DNA of 64,000 nt from Pseudomonas azotoformans (lineage in GTDB: Bacteria > Pseudomonadota > Gammaproteobacteria > Pseudomonadales > Pseudomonadaceae). This document shows, piece by piece, positions 56,436 to 64,000 of this stretch. Each line of letters opens with the position of its first letter. The first letter of the stretch is position 1. The position numbers were made by a program, and so were the translations under genes. Location of the stretch: the NCBI RefSeq assembly GCF_900103345.1, contig NZ_LT629702.1, positions 2,046,001-2,110,000 on the forward strand, written 5' to 3'. The notes under the pieces were generated by a model. The model searched no databases, had not been told where the DNA came from, and worked only from the letters and a program-made list of their open reading frames with translations.

Positions 56436-57107
56436 TCAATGGTTGACGGTATACGCCAGCATCATCGACAACTGGCACATCGGCCGTCCGCTCTCGGCGT
56501 GCCACTGGTTGAACACCCCCTGCACCGTCGCCAGGTCGCGCAGGCTGGTCGGTGCCTTGTCGACGATCTTCTGCGCGTTCAACGCCGCCACCACGTCATC
56601 ACTCGGCACAAAGGTGTCCTTGCCGACCATGCGCAAGAAACGTGGCGCTGACAGCCCGCCGAGCTGGTGGCCGTGCTTGCTCAGGTACTTCCACAGCCCG
56701 ACGATGTCGGTCACCGGCCAATCGGCGATGAACGCGCCGAAGCTGCCCTTCTCCTGCTCGATATCCAGGATCATCTGCGCATTGCGCGGCACGCTCTTGA
56801 GCTTGCCCAGGTGGCGGATGATGCTGGTGTCCTGCATCAGCCGCTCCAGGTGCTCGGCGCCCATCAGCACTACCTTTTCCGGATCGAAGCCGAAAAACAC
56901 CTTTTCGAACGCCGGCCACTTGGCGTCCACCACACTGTGCTTCAAGCCCGCACGAAACACGCGCAGCGCCAGGGTCGACAGGTAGCGATCATCACTGATC
57001 TTGCGCAATTGCGCCGGGGTCTTGGGTGCAGGCAGATGGGCTTCCAGCTCGGCCGCAGAACCGAAGCGGTTCAGACAATATTCGTGCAGCCACTTGTAAT
57101 CGCGCAT
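56436..57107 (-). CDS. DNA-3-methyladenine glycosylase I-like protein
   Basis: This 223-residue protein shows the Tag-family order LSTLALRVFRAGLKHSVVDAKWP, FFGFDPEKVV, IRHLGKLKSVPRNAQMILDI and GSFGAFIADWP. E. coli Tag removes 3-methyladenine from DNA. The N-terminal cysteine region of classical Tag is missing, so activity is uncertain. The ATG at 57107 follows AGGAGAGGGC. Downstream of ttcA on the same strand but behind a terminator. Confidence 0.85.
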   Translation of the reverse strand: MRDYKWLHEYCLNRFGSAAELEAHLPAPKTPAQLRKISDDRYLSTLALRVFRAGLKHSVVDAKWPAFEKVFFGFDPEKVVLMGAEHLERLMQDTSIIRHLGKLKSVPRNAQMILDIEQEKGSFGAFIADWPVTDIVGLWKYLSKHGHQLGGLSAPRFLRMVGKDTFVPSDDVVAALNAQKIVDKAPTSLRDLATVQGVFNQWHAESGRPMCQLSMMLAYTVNH

Positions 57108-57130
57108 GCCCTCTCCTGGCAATTGAATGG

Positions 57131-57153
57131 AAAACGGCGCCCGCGAGCGCCGT
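57131..57153 (-). terminator. Rho-independent terminator of ttcA
   Basis: ACGGCGC (57134-57140) pairs with GCGCCGT (57147-57153) around CCGCGA; on the minus strand TTTT follows. It lies 22 bases beyond the ttcA stop. Confidence 0.75.
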
Positions 57154-57174
57154 GTGTCAGAGCCTTGAAGGGAC

Positions 57175-57999
57175 TCAGAGGTTCACAACATTGACGAAGC
57201 GCGACGCGGCGGTTTCATCGATTTTCAGGCTGGTGAAGTCAAACAGGTTGCGGTCGGCCAATTGCGAAGGGATCACGTTCTGCAGGCTACGGAAGATGCT
57301 TTCGGTACGGCCCGGGGTCTTGCGCTCCCAGTCCACCAGCATTTCCTTGACCACCTGGCGTTGCAGGTTCTCCTGGGAACCACACAGGTTGCACGGGATG
57401 ATCGGGAATTGTTTGAAGTCGGAGTAGGCCTGGATGTCTTTCTCGTTGCAATACGCCAGCGGGCGGATCACCACGTTGCGCCCGTCGTCGGCACGCAGCT
57501 TGGGCGGCATGGCCTTGAGCGAACCGTTGAAGAACATATTGAGGAAGAAGGTCTCGACGATGTCGTCGCGATGGTGCCCCAGGGCCATCTTGGTCGCGCC
57601 GATCTCATCGGCGAAGGTGTACAGCGTGCCACGGCGCAGGCGCGAACACAGCGAGCAGGTGGTCTTGCCTTCCGGGATCAGCTCCTTGACCACCGAATAG
57701 GTGTCTTTCTCGACGATGTGGTACTCGATGCCCAGCTCCTTGAGATAGGCCGGCAGCACGTGCTCGGGGAAACCCGGTTGTTTCTGGTCCATGTTGACGG
57801 CAACGATCTCGAACTTGATCGGCGCAACCTTTTGCAGGTGCAGCAGCACGTCGAGCATGGTGTAGCTGTCTTTGCCGCCGGAGAGGCAGACCATGACCTT
57901 GTCGCCGTCCTCGATCATGTTGAAATCGGCGACCGCTTCACCGGCCAGGCGACGCAGGCGTTTTTGCAGTTTGTTCTGGTTGACCGTAAGAGTGCCCAT
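57175..57999 (-). CDS. ttcA: tRNA 2-thiocytidine biosynthesis protein TtcA
   Basis: This 274-residue PP-loop enzyme has SGGKDS (40-45), two cysteine pairs ([11 protein letters not shown] and [13 protein letters not shown]) for the iron-sulfur cluster, and [14 protein letters not shown]. It thiolates C32 of certain tRNAs. Together with the tus genes at 61-62 kb this window holds two tRNA thiolation systems. Confidence 0.97.
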   Translation of the reverse strand: MGTLTVNQNKLQKRLRRLAGEAVADFNMIEDGDKVMVCLSGGKDSYTMLDVLLHLQKVAPIKFEIVAVNMDQKQPGFPEHVLPAYLKELGIEYHIVEKDTYSVVKELIPEGKTTCSLCSRLRRGTLYTFADEIGATKMALGHHRDDIVETFFLNMFFNGSLKAMPPKLRADDGRNVVIRPLAYCNEKDIQAYSDFKQFPIIPCNLCGSQENLQRQVVKEMLVDWERKTPGRTESIFRSLQNVIPSQLADRNLFDFTSLKIDETAASRFVNVVNL

Positions 58000-58070
58000 G
58001 GCGCTTGGATCCGCTAGAGGTGTGTGACGAAAAGCGCAGCATTTTACCGGTAAGAATCACCGAGTTCCAA

Positions 58071-58158
58071 TGTGAGAGGGGGCTTGCCCCCGATTGTGGC
58101 GTCCCAGCGACTCATTGATAGCTGACACAACGCCATCGGGGGCAAGCCCCCTCCCACT
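58071..58158. repeat. REPIN, GTGAGAGGGGGCTTGCCCCC class
   Basis: TGTGAGAGGGGGCTTGCCCC and GGGGGCAAGCCCCCTCCCAC flank about 45 bases, with inner CGAT/ATCG arms. It lies in the 362-base space between divergent ttcA and the Yip1 gene; the remainder of that space holds only their promoters. Confidence 0.85.
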
Positions 58159-58361
58159 ATGATCCGCGTCCAGTCAAAAGACCTCAGCGCGATTAACCCC
58201 AACGTTTACAGCGCAATTTGCTCTAATGGCCCTACAGTTATTCAGGCTATCCCTTCCTATACTGCGACTAGAGGTCGCACAGCTATCCAGGACCTTTGAG
58301 GCCATTTGGCCCGTGGGCGCTCCGATGGGGGGCGATGGCAATAACGACAGGAGTGACTGGC

Positions 58362-58964
58362 ATGATCCATCACGTCGTGGGGCTTTTTACCCATCCCGAC
58401 CAGGAATGGCGGGAAATCCGTGGCGATAAAGAAGAAAGCATCAGCCACATGTACCTCACCCATACCTTGATTCTTGCGGCGATCCCCGCCGTTTCAGCGT
58501 TTATCGGCACCACCCAGGTCGGCTGGGTCATCGGCAACCGCGCGCCGGTGATGCTGACCCAGGAAAGCGCATTGTGGATGACCCTCATGTCCTACGCCGC
58601 CATGCTCGGTGGCGTGGCAGTGATGGGCGCCTTCATTCACTGGATGGCGCGAACCTACGACGCCAACCCCAGCATGGCACGTTGCGTGGCGTTCGCCACC
58701 TACACTGCTACACCGCTGTTCATCGGCGGGCTGGCGGCGCTCTACCCACACATGTGGCTGGGTATGGTGGTGGGCACGGCGGCCATCTGTTACACGGTGT
58801 ACCTGCTGTATGTGGGGCTGCCGACCTTCATGAACATCGACCCGGATGAAGGCTTCCTGTTTTCCAGCTCGGTACTGGCCGTGGGCCTGGTGGTGCTGGT
58901 GGCGATCATGGCGTTTACCGTGATCGTCTGGGGGCTGGGCGTGGGGCCGATCTACACCAACTGA
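58362..58964 (+). CDS. Yip1-domain inner-membrane protein
   Basis: This 200-residue protein has five membrane segments (LILAAIPAVSAFIGTTQVGW, MSYAAMLGGVAVMGAFIHWM, GLAALYPHMWLGMVVGTAAI). The N terminus HHVVGLFTHPDQEWREIRGD is typical of bacterial Yip1 proteins. The function is unknown. The ATG at 58362 has AGGAG at good distance; in-frame upstream ATGs do not. A terminator hairpin follows. Confidence 0.9.
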   Translation: MIHHVVGLFTHPDQEWREIRGDKEESISHMYLTHTLILAAIPAVSAFIGTTQVGWVIGNRAPVMLTQESALWMTLMSYAAMLGGVAVMGAFIHWMARTYDANPSMARCVAFATYTATPLFIGGLAALYPHMWLGMVVGTAAICYTVYLLYVGLPTFMNIDPDEGFLFSSSVLAVGLVVLVAIMAFTVIVWGLGVGPIYTN

Positions 58965-58982
58965 CCGTTGAAAACCCTAAGG

Positions 58983-59006
58983 CAAAGCCACCGCAAGGTG
59001 GCTTTG
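58983..59006 (+). terminator. Terminator hairpin after the Yip1 gene
   Basis: CAAAGCCACC (58983-58992) and GGTGGCTTTG (58997-59006) form a perfect ten-base stem with loop GCAA, 18 bases after the stop. The T tail is poor. Confidence 0.7.
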
Positions 59007-59093
59007 TGCATCATGCATGACCATTCGGCGCCTGACAGATTCGGAAACACCCAGCTTTGCGGCATACTGGACGTCTCTGGAGATATGTACAGC

Positions 59094-59588
59094 ATGCCCG
59101 AGCAACTCAATACCCGCGTCGAAGATTGTTTCCTGCTAGCCGAATCCTTTTTCAAACGAAGCTTCAAACGCCCCCAGGTCAGCCTCAAGCTGCGGGGCCA
59201 GAAGGCCGGTGTCGCTCATTTGCACGAGAACCTGCTGCGCTTCAACCCACAGTTGTACCGTGAAAACAGCCAACATTTCCTGAAGCAGACCGTTGCCCAT
59301 GAAGTGGCGCACCTGATTGCCCACCAATTGTTTGGCGAACGCATCCAGCCCCACGGCGAGGAATGGCAATTGATCATGCGCGGGGTCTACGAACTGCCGC
59401 CGGACCGTTGCCACACGTATGCCGTGAAGCGCCGCCAGGTCACTCGCTATATCTACCGATGCCCGTGTGCGGACAGTGACTTTCCGTTCTCGTCACAACG
59501 CCATGGCATGGTGGCCCAGGGTCGAAGGTATTTGTGTCGGCGGTGCCGGCAGACCTTGGTGTTTACCGGCGAAACCCGAATGGAGTGA
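59094..59588 (+). CDS. sprT: SprT-family zinc metalloprotein
   Basis: This 164-residue protein has catalytic HEVAH (69-73) in TVAHEVAHLIAHQLFG, a conserved downstream H in PHGEEWQLIM, and C-terminal zinc-ribbon cysteines (YRCPCADS, LCRRCRQT). It is the bacterial relative of the Spartan protease; its role is not well known. The ATG at 59094 gives the conserved MPEQLNTRVED start; an ATG three codons earlier is possible. Confidence 0.93.
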   Translation: MPEQLNTRVEDCFLLAESFFKRSFKRPQVSLKLRGQKAGVAHLHENLLRFNPQLYRENSQHFLKQTVAHEVAHLIAHQLFGERIQPHGEEWQLIMRGVYELPPDRCHTYAVKRRQVTRYIYRCPCADSDFPFSSQRHGMVAQGRRYLCRRCRQTLVFTGETRME

Positions 59589-59593
59589 GGGCC

Positions 59594-59669
59594 TCATCGG
59601 GGGCAAGCCCCCTCCCACATAGTGACCGCGCCGCCGACCCAGTGTGTGAGGGAGCTTGCTCCCGATGGC
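59594..59669. repeat. REPIN, GGGGGCAAGCCCCCTCCCAC class (one arm diverged)
   Basis: CATCGGGGGCAAGCCCCCTC at left faces GTGTGAGGGAGCTTGCTCCC-GATGG at right. The right arm has changed G to A and C to T at matched positions, so it still folds on itself. It lies between convergent genes. Confidence 0.82.
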
Positions 59670-59679
59670 GCCGGTCCAG

Positions 59680-60843
59680 TCACCCGACGACCTTGGCCCG
59701 CCGCAAAGCCTCTATCCGCTGAACACTGAACCCCAACTCCGCCAGCACCTCATCACTGTGCGCCCCCACGGCGGCGCCAATATGCCTCGGCTCAGGCAGC
59801 CCCTCGGAGAACTTTAGCGGGCACGCCAATTGCGCCTGGGTCGACCCATCGCCCCTAGGCACCTGACTGACCAACGCCCGCGCCTTCAACTGCGGATGCT
59901 CCACCGCTTCACTCAGGCTCAACACCGGCTCCACGCACGCATCCACCCCGGCAAACAACGCACACAACTCAGCAAAGCTGCGCTTCTCGAACTCAACCTG
60001 CAGCGCCGGCCTGAGTGCGGGCGACAGGCCCAGCGCCGCAAGCTCCGGCCGGCCCAGCGCGTCACAGAGCTGCTGCATAAACCCAGGCTCCAGACTGCCC
60101 ACCGACATCCAACGCCCATCCCGCGAGCGGTAATAATCGTAAAAGCTGCCACCGTTCAGCACATGGCTTTCGCGTTCAGGCTCGACGTCGCACGCCAGGT
60201 AACCCGCGCCGGCCATGGCGTTCAGGCTGAACGAGCAATCGGTCATGCTCACATCCAGATACTGGCCGACCCCGGTCTGCTGCCGGGCGATGACTGCCGC
60301 GAGCAGCCCCACCAACGCATGCAGCGAGCCCCCGCCCACATCCGCCAACTGCACGCCCAGCGGCAACGGGCCGCTGTCCCGGCGCCCGGTGTAGCTGGCG
60401 ATTCCGGCCAGCGCCAGGTAATTGATGTCATGCCCGGCGCGGTCCTTATACGGGCCAGTCTGGCCGTAACCGGTGATCGACACATAAATCAGCCGGGGAT
60501 TGATCGCATTCAACGCCTCATAGCCCAAGCCCAGGCGCTCCATCACCCCTGGCCGGAACTGTTCGAGGACGATGTCGTAGTCCTTGACCAGCGCCCGTAC
60601 GATCTCCAGCGCCTCGGCCTGCTTGAGGTCCAGCGCCAGGCTGCGTTTGTTGCGATTGAGGTAGGCGTGGCTGGCCGACGTGCCCTGGTCGTGGGGCGGC
60701 AGGACGCGCAACAGGTCCATGCGCGTGGGTGACTCGATACGCAGCACCTCGGCGCCCATGTCCGCCAGCATCAGCGACGCGAACGGGCCAGGCAGCAAGG
60801 TGGAAAAATCCAGCACTTTGAGGGACGCCAAGGGACCTGACAT
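59680..60843 (-). CDS. CaiB/BaiF-family acyl-CoA transferase or racemase
   Basis: This 387-residue class III CoA-transferase-family protein has VLDFSTLLPGPFASLMLADMGAEVLRIE (in part), NRNKRSLALDLK, RPGVMERLGLGYEAL, YVSITGYGQTGPYKDRAGHDINYLALAG in part, and the catalytic aspartate near VSMTDCSFS. It either moves CoA between acids or epimerises alpha-methylacyl-CoA; the single-gene context does not decide. It starts at ATG 60843. Divergent from tusD. Confidence 0.9.
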   Translation of the reverse strand: MSGPLASLKVLDFSTLLPGPFASLMLADMGAEVLRIESPTRMDLLRVLPPHDQGTSASHAYLNRNKRSLALDLKQAEALEIVRALVKDYDIVLEQFRPGVMERLGLGYEALNAINPRLIYVSITGYGQTGPYKDRAGHDINYLALAGIASYTGRRDSGPLPLGVQLADVGGGSLHALVGLLAAVIARQQTGVGQYLDVSMTDCSFSLNAMAGAGYLACDVEPERESHVLNGGSFYDYYRSRDGRWMSVGSLEPGFMQQLCDALGRPELAALGLSPALRPALQVEFEKRSFAELCALFAGVDACVEPVLSLSEAVEHPQLKARALVSQVPRGDGSTQAQLACPLKFSEGLPEPRHIGAAVGAHSDEVLAELGFSVQRIEALRRAKVVG

Positions 60844-61000
60844 GGGCACTCCATTTCGGTTTTGAATGCCCACAGACTAGGCAGCCTTGCGCCAGTCGGC
60901 AATCACCGGAACAGTCACCAACAGTGACCGTTTTGATCACGGCGGGCTTTTTCGTGGCGGCGGCTTTATCATTGGCCCACGTTTGCTTGCAGAGTGTTCC
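60844..61000. promoter_or_regulatory. Divergent spacer between CoA-transferase and tusD genes
   Basis: This 157-base region holds the dyad GTCAC-CAACA-GTGAC (60914-60928) within a run of related TCACC/GTGAC motifs, a possible regulator site for either gene. No regulator gene is adjacent. Confidence 0.3.
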
Positions 61001-61393
61001 ATGAAGTTTGCGATTGCACTGTTTTCCGCCGCCCACGCGCCCTCCTCGCGCCGCGCCCTGCTGTTCGCCCAGGCGGCGCTGACCGGTGGGCATGAGATTG
61101 TGCGGCTGTTTTTCTATCAGGACGGTGTCTACAGCACCTCCAATTCCATCGTCGCGCCCCAGGATGAGCAGGACATCGCCCGCCAATGGCGCGAGTTTGT
61201 CAGCGCGCATCAACTCGACAGCGTGGTATGCATCGCCGCCGCCTTGCGCCGTGGCGTGCTCAACCAGGAGGAAGCTACGCGGTATCAACGCAGCGCGATC
61301 AACCTTGAGGCGCCATGGGAACTGTCGGGCCTGGGGCAATTGCATGACGCCGCCCAGGCCGCCGACCGCCTGATCTGTTTTGGAGGGCCGTGA
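61001..61393 (+). CDS. tusD: Sulfurtransferase TusD
   Basis: This 130-residue DsrE-like protein has the sulfur-carrying cysteine in SVVCIAAALRRG. In E. coli it takes persulfide from TusA within the TusBCD complex and passes it to TusE for 2-thiolation of tRNA wobble uridine by MnmA. It is the first gene of a five-gene unit. Confidence 0.95.
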   Translation: MKFAIALFSAAHAPSSRRALLFAQAALTGGHEIVRLFFYQDGVYSTSNSIVAPQDEQDIARQWREFVSAHQLDSVVCIAAALRRGVLNQEEATRYQRSAINLEAPWELSGLGQLHDAAQAADRLICFGGP

Positions 61394-61394
61394 C

Positions 61395-61745
61395 ATGTCC
61401 AAATCCTTGCTGGTCATCAGCCGCCAGGCGCCGTGGTCCGGCCCAAGCGCGCGCGAAGCGCTGGACATCGTGCTGGCCGGGGGCGCGTTCGATCTGCCCA
61501 TTGGCCTGCTGTTCCTCGATGACGGCGTGTTCCAGCTGGCGCCGCACCAGGACGCCAAGGCCGTGCAGCAAAAGGACCTCAGCGCCAACCTGCAGGCGTT
61601 GGGCCTGTTCGGTATCGACGAGGTATTCGCCTGTAGCCATAGCCTGGCCGAGCGCGGCCTCACGACGCCCACCAGCGCACAGCCGCTGGACAGCGCTGCG
61701 ATCTCCCAGTTGATTGACCGTTACGACCAGGTGATAACCCTCTGA
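61395..61745 (+). CDS. tusC: Sulfur relay protein TusC
   Basis: This 116-residue DsrF-like subunit has KSLLVISRQAPWSGPSAREALDIVLAGGAF in part and SQLIDRYDQVITL at the end. It completes the TusBCD hexamer. The ATG at 61395 follows GGAGG at the end of tusD; an ATG five codons earlier overlaps tusD and is less likely. Confidence 0.94.
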   Translation: MSKSLLVISRQAPWSGPSAREALDIVLAGGAFDLPIGLLFLDDGVFQLAPHQDAKAVQQKDLSANLQALGLFGIDEVFACSHSLAERGLTTPTSAQPLDSAAISQLIDRYDQVITL

Positions 61746-62023
61746 TGTCGACTCTACATGTGGTTTCCCACTCCCCGTTTACCGATAGCCGCCTGGACAG
61801 CTGCCTGCGTATCTGTGGCGTTAATGACGCCATCCTGCTCTGCGGCGACGGCGCCTACGGGCTGCACAACGCGGCGCTGCACACCAAAGGCGTAAAGGTG
61901 TTCGTACTGGCCGAAGACATGCAGGCGCGCAACCTGCCTCTGCCGGACTGGGCCGACAGCGTGGACTACCCGGGTTTCGTGCAATTGTCGCTCGCCTACG
62001 ACAAGGTCAACAGCTGGCTATGA
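61745..62023 (+). CDS. tusB: Sulfur relay protein TusB
   Basis: This 92-residue DsrH-like subunit (MSTLHVVSHSPFTDSRLDSC, ILLCGDGAYGL, VKVFVLAEDMQARNL). Start and previous stop share one base (TGATG). Confidence 0.94.
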   Translation: MSTLHVVSHSPFTDSRLDSCLRICGVNDAILLCGDGAYGLHNAALHTKGVKVFVLAEDMQARNLPLPDWADSVDYPGFVQLSLAYDKVNSWL

Positions 62024-62355
62024 ACACCCTGACCGTAGGCACTCGCAGCCTGGAACTGGACAAGGACGGCTACCTTGTCGACCTGAACGCGTGGTCCGAG
62101 GAAGTCGCCAACGCCCTGGCCGCCGCCGAACCGCTGGCGTTGACCGCGGACCATTGGGAAATCCTCACGCTACTGCGCCAGTTCTATGCCGAATTCCAGC
62201 TGTCACCCGCCACGCGCCCGCTGATCAAGTACACCGCTTTGAAGCTGGGCCCGGAAAAGGGCAACAGCCTGCACCTCAACAAACTGTTCAACGGCACTCC
62301 CGCCAAACTTGCCGCCAAGCTGGCGGGCCTGCCCAGGCCGACGAATTGCTTATGA
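62020..62355 (+). CDS. tusE: Sulfur relay protein TusE (DsrC-like)
   Basis: This 111-residue protein has the DsrC fold (DLNAWSEEVANALAA, HWEILTLLRQFYAEFQLSPATRPL) and the essential penultimate cysteine in the flexible tail GLPRPTNCL. It carries sulfur from TusBCD to MnmA. Overlaps tusB by four bases and the next gene by four. Confidence 0.96.
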   Translation: MNTLTVGTRSLELDKDGYLVDLNAWSEEVANALAAAEPLALTADHWEILTLLRQFYAEFQLSPATRPLIKYTALKLGPEKGNSLHLNKLFNGTPAKLAAKLAGLPRPTNCL

Positions 62356-63353
62356 CCGACTTTGCCCCGCTGACCCTTGAAACCCCTGCCGAGCACCCGT
62401 TTGCACAGTTCGTGCGCATCCTGGGCAAAGGCAAGCGCGGTGCGCGCAACCTCACCCGTGAGGAGGCGCGCGAAGCCATGGGCATGCTGCTCGACGAGAA
62501 AGTCGAGGACACCCAGCTCGGCGCCTTCCTGATGCTGCTGCGCCACAAGGAAGAAAGCCCGGAAGAACTGGCCGGTTTCACCGAAGCCGTGCGCGAACGC
62601 CTGGACGCCCCGGCGCTGAATGTGGACGTTGACTGGCCGACCTACGCCGGCAAGAAACGCCACCTGCCCTGGTACCTGCTGGCGGCCAAGTGCCTGGCGC
62701 AAAACGGCGTGCGCATCCTCATGCACGGCGGCGGCGCCCACACGGCGGGACGGCTGTACACCGAGCAATTGCTGGAGGGTTTGCAGATCCCGCTGTGCCG
62801 CAACTGGCAGCAGGTCGAGGCCGCTTATGCACACGGCAACCTGGCGTTTATCCCGCTGGGCGACTGGGCGCCGCAATTGCAACGCATGATCGACCTGCGC
62901 AACACCCTGGGCCTGCGCTCGCCGATCCACTCCCTGGCGCGCCTGCTCAACCCGCTCAATGCGCGCCTGGGCCTGCAAAGTATTTTCCATCCGGGTTACC
63001 AGGGCGTGCACCGCGATGCCAGCGGCCTGCTCGGCGACAATGTAATCGTGGTGAAGGGCGACGGCGGTGAGATCGAGATCAATCCCGACTCGGCCAGTCA
63101 CCTGTACGGCACCACTGGAGGCGAAAGCTGGGACGAAGAGTGGCCCGCCCTCTCCGCCCAGCGCCACGTCAAGCCAGCCATGCTCGAACCTGAGCATCTG
63201 AAAGCGTTGTGGCGCGGCGATGTCGAAGACAGCTATCCGCAACTGGCCTTGATCGCGACCATGGCCCTGGCCTTGCGTGGCCTGGGCCATTCACGGGAAC
63301 AGGCGTTCGTCCTGGCCCAGCAATACTGGAACGCGCGGGACAAATCGATTTAA
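62352..63353 (+). CDS. TrpD2/YbiB-like glycosyltransferase-fold protein
   Basis: This 333-residue protein is related to anthranilate phosphoribosyltransferase (RILGKGKRGARNLTREEAREAM, MHGGGAHTAGRLYTEQLLEGL, RSPIHSLARLLNPL, FHPGYQGVHRDASGLLGDNV). It matches the TrpD2/YbiB group, which in E. coli binds nucleic acid and is not a tryptophan enzyme. The four-base overlap with tusE places it in the tRNA-thiolation operon, so an RNA-linked role is plausible. Confidence 0.88.
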   Translation: MTDFAPLTLETPAEHPFAQFVRILGKGKRGARNLTREEAREAMGMLLDEKVEDTQLGAFLMLLRHKEESPEELAGFTEAVRERLDAPALNVDVDWPTYAGKKRHLPWYLLAAKCLAQNGVRILMHGGGAHTAGRLYTEQLLEGLQIPLCRNWQQVEAAYAHGNLAFIPLGDWAPQLQRMIDLRNTLGLRSPIHSLARLLNPLNARLGLQSIFHPGYQGVHRDASGLLGDNVIVVKGDGGEIEINPDSASHLYGTTGGESWDEEWPALSAQRHVKPAMLEPEHLKALWRGDVEDSYPQLALIATMALALRGLGHSREQAFVLAQQYWNARDKSI

Positions 63354-63441
63354 TTGATCATTAACGCCCGGTCTTTGCGCTTTTAAATCGAACTCAGCCC
63401 TTTAGACTGGCCTCCAACGCTTATTAGCCAAGGAGCCAGTC

Positions 63442-64000
63442 ATGGGTTTGCTGATCGAAGGACACTGGAAAGACCAGTGGTACGAAAGTAGCGCAGACGG
63501 CGCATTCCAACGGGAACAGGCGCAACGCCGAAACTGGGTGACCGCCGACGGCGCGCCGGGCCCGAGTGGCGAAGGCGGCTTCAAGGCTGAAGCCGGTCGT
63601 TATCACCTGTACGTATCCCTCGCCTGCCCCTGGGCTCACCGCACGCTGATCCTGCGCAAGCTCAAGAGCCTGGAAAGCCTGATCGACGTGTCCGTGGTCA
63701 GCTGGTTGATGCTGGAAAACGGCTGGACCTTCGACAAGGCTCACGGCTCCACCGGCGACAAGCTGGATGATTTCGACTTCATGCACCAGCGCTATACCGC
63801 CGACACGGCCGATTACACCGGACGCGTCACCGTGCCGGTGCTGTGGGACAAAAAGCTCAAGCGCATCGTAAGCAATGAATCGGCGGAGATCATCCGCATG
63901 TTCAACGACGCCTTCAATGAATTGACCGGCAACACCCTGGACTTCTACCCCCAGCCGCTGCGCACGACCATTGACGCGTTGAACGAACGCATTTACCCGG
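63442..64000 (+). CDS. Glutathionyl-hydroquinone reductase, GST Xi class (3' end outside window)
   Basis: The first 186 residues are present. The active-site cysteine C62 is in LACPWAHRTLILRKL, and WVTADGAPGPSGEGGFKAE, YTGRVTVPVLWDKK and IVSNESAEIIRMFN fit the EcfG/YqjG family that reduces glutathionyl-hydroquinones. The ribosome site AAGGAG is seven bases before the ATG. About 130 more residues are expected beyond the window. Confidence 0.92.
   Translation, partial: MGLLIEGHWKDQWYESSADGAFQREQAQRRNWVTADGAPGPSGEGGFKAEAGRYHLYVSLACPWAHRTLILRKLKSLESLIDVSVVSWLMLENGWTFDKAHGSTGDKLDDFDFMHQRYTADTADYTGRVTVPVLWDKKLKRIVSNESAEIIRMFNDAFNELTGNTLDFYPQPLRTTIDALNERIYP

Overview
This window is chromosomal DNA of a fluorescent pseudomonad (Pseudomonas fluorescens group). 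The support is gene content typical of that group (gacS next to a D-lactate dehydrogenase gene, the comEC-exbB-exbD-lpxK-ycaR-kdsB-ptp-murB block, tusDCBE followed by a TrpD2-like gene, ttcA, sprT), high G+C in the core genes, and about ten copies of the paired palindromes (REP/REPIN elements with GTGGGAGGGGGCTTGC-type arms) found between genes in these genomes. Everything here was read by eye; no database search was run.

Layout. 1-4.4 kb: an IclR regulator (cut by the window edge), divergent from a four-gene overlapping operon for amino-acid-type ABC uptake plus an FAD amine/amino-acid oxidase, preceded by a sigma-54-like promoter. 4.6-7.0 kb: glutaminase, an unknown protein and an AraC regulator. 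7.2-16.7 kb: an organosulfur and transport neighbourhood with a flavin monooxygenase, two divergent paralogous sulfonate-binding proteins, aquaporin, a SotB-type exporter, an orphan fimbrial subunit, a BASS-type transporter, a second AraC regulator and a third orphan binding protein. 16.9-25.0 kb: a six-gene glycerol-type ABC importer (rhizobial GlpSTPQUV architecture) transcribed away from an AcoR-like sigma-54 activator; the region between them holds a near-consensus -24/-12 promoter and seven TGAACA hexamers. 25-28.6 kb: a TonB receptor, ECF sigma factor and FecR.

28.9-38.7 kb is accessory: small unknown genes, a lipoprotein, an SMR-like membrane protein, a PAS-GGDEF cyclase, a LysE/LysR pair, then a sulfotransferase with its own APS kinase, two unknown lipoproteins, a broken gene and the 3' remnant of a tyrosine integrase lying against tRNA-Ser(UGA). 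This looks like a decayed prophage or island at a tRNA gene.

38.8-64 kb is mostly conserved core: yccA, then (minus strand, transcribed from comEC to murB) a cell-envelope operon; DUF2062, a two-component pair, gacS, ldhA, small envelope proteins, arsC-wrbA-DUF2069, a Tag-like glycosylase, ttcA, a Yip1 protein, sprT, a CaiB-family CoA transferase, the tusDCBE tRNA 2-thiolation relay with a TrpD2-like gene, and the start of a glutathionyl-hydroquinone reductase gene.

The parts most worth following up are the sigma-54/TGAACA switch of the glycerol-type importer, the sulfotransferase-APS kinase cassette beside the integrase remnant, the hairpin that buries a ribosome binding site at 29.2 kb, and the TonB receptor that sits with a FecI/FecR pair but lacks the usual signalling domain.
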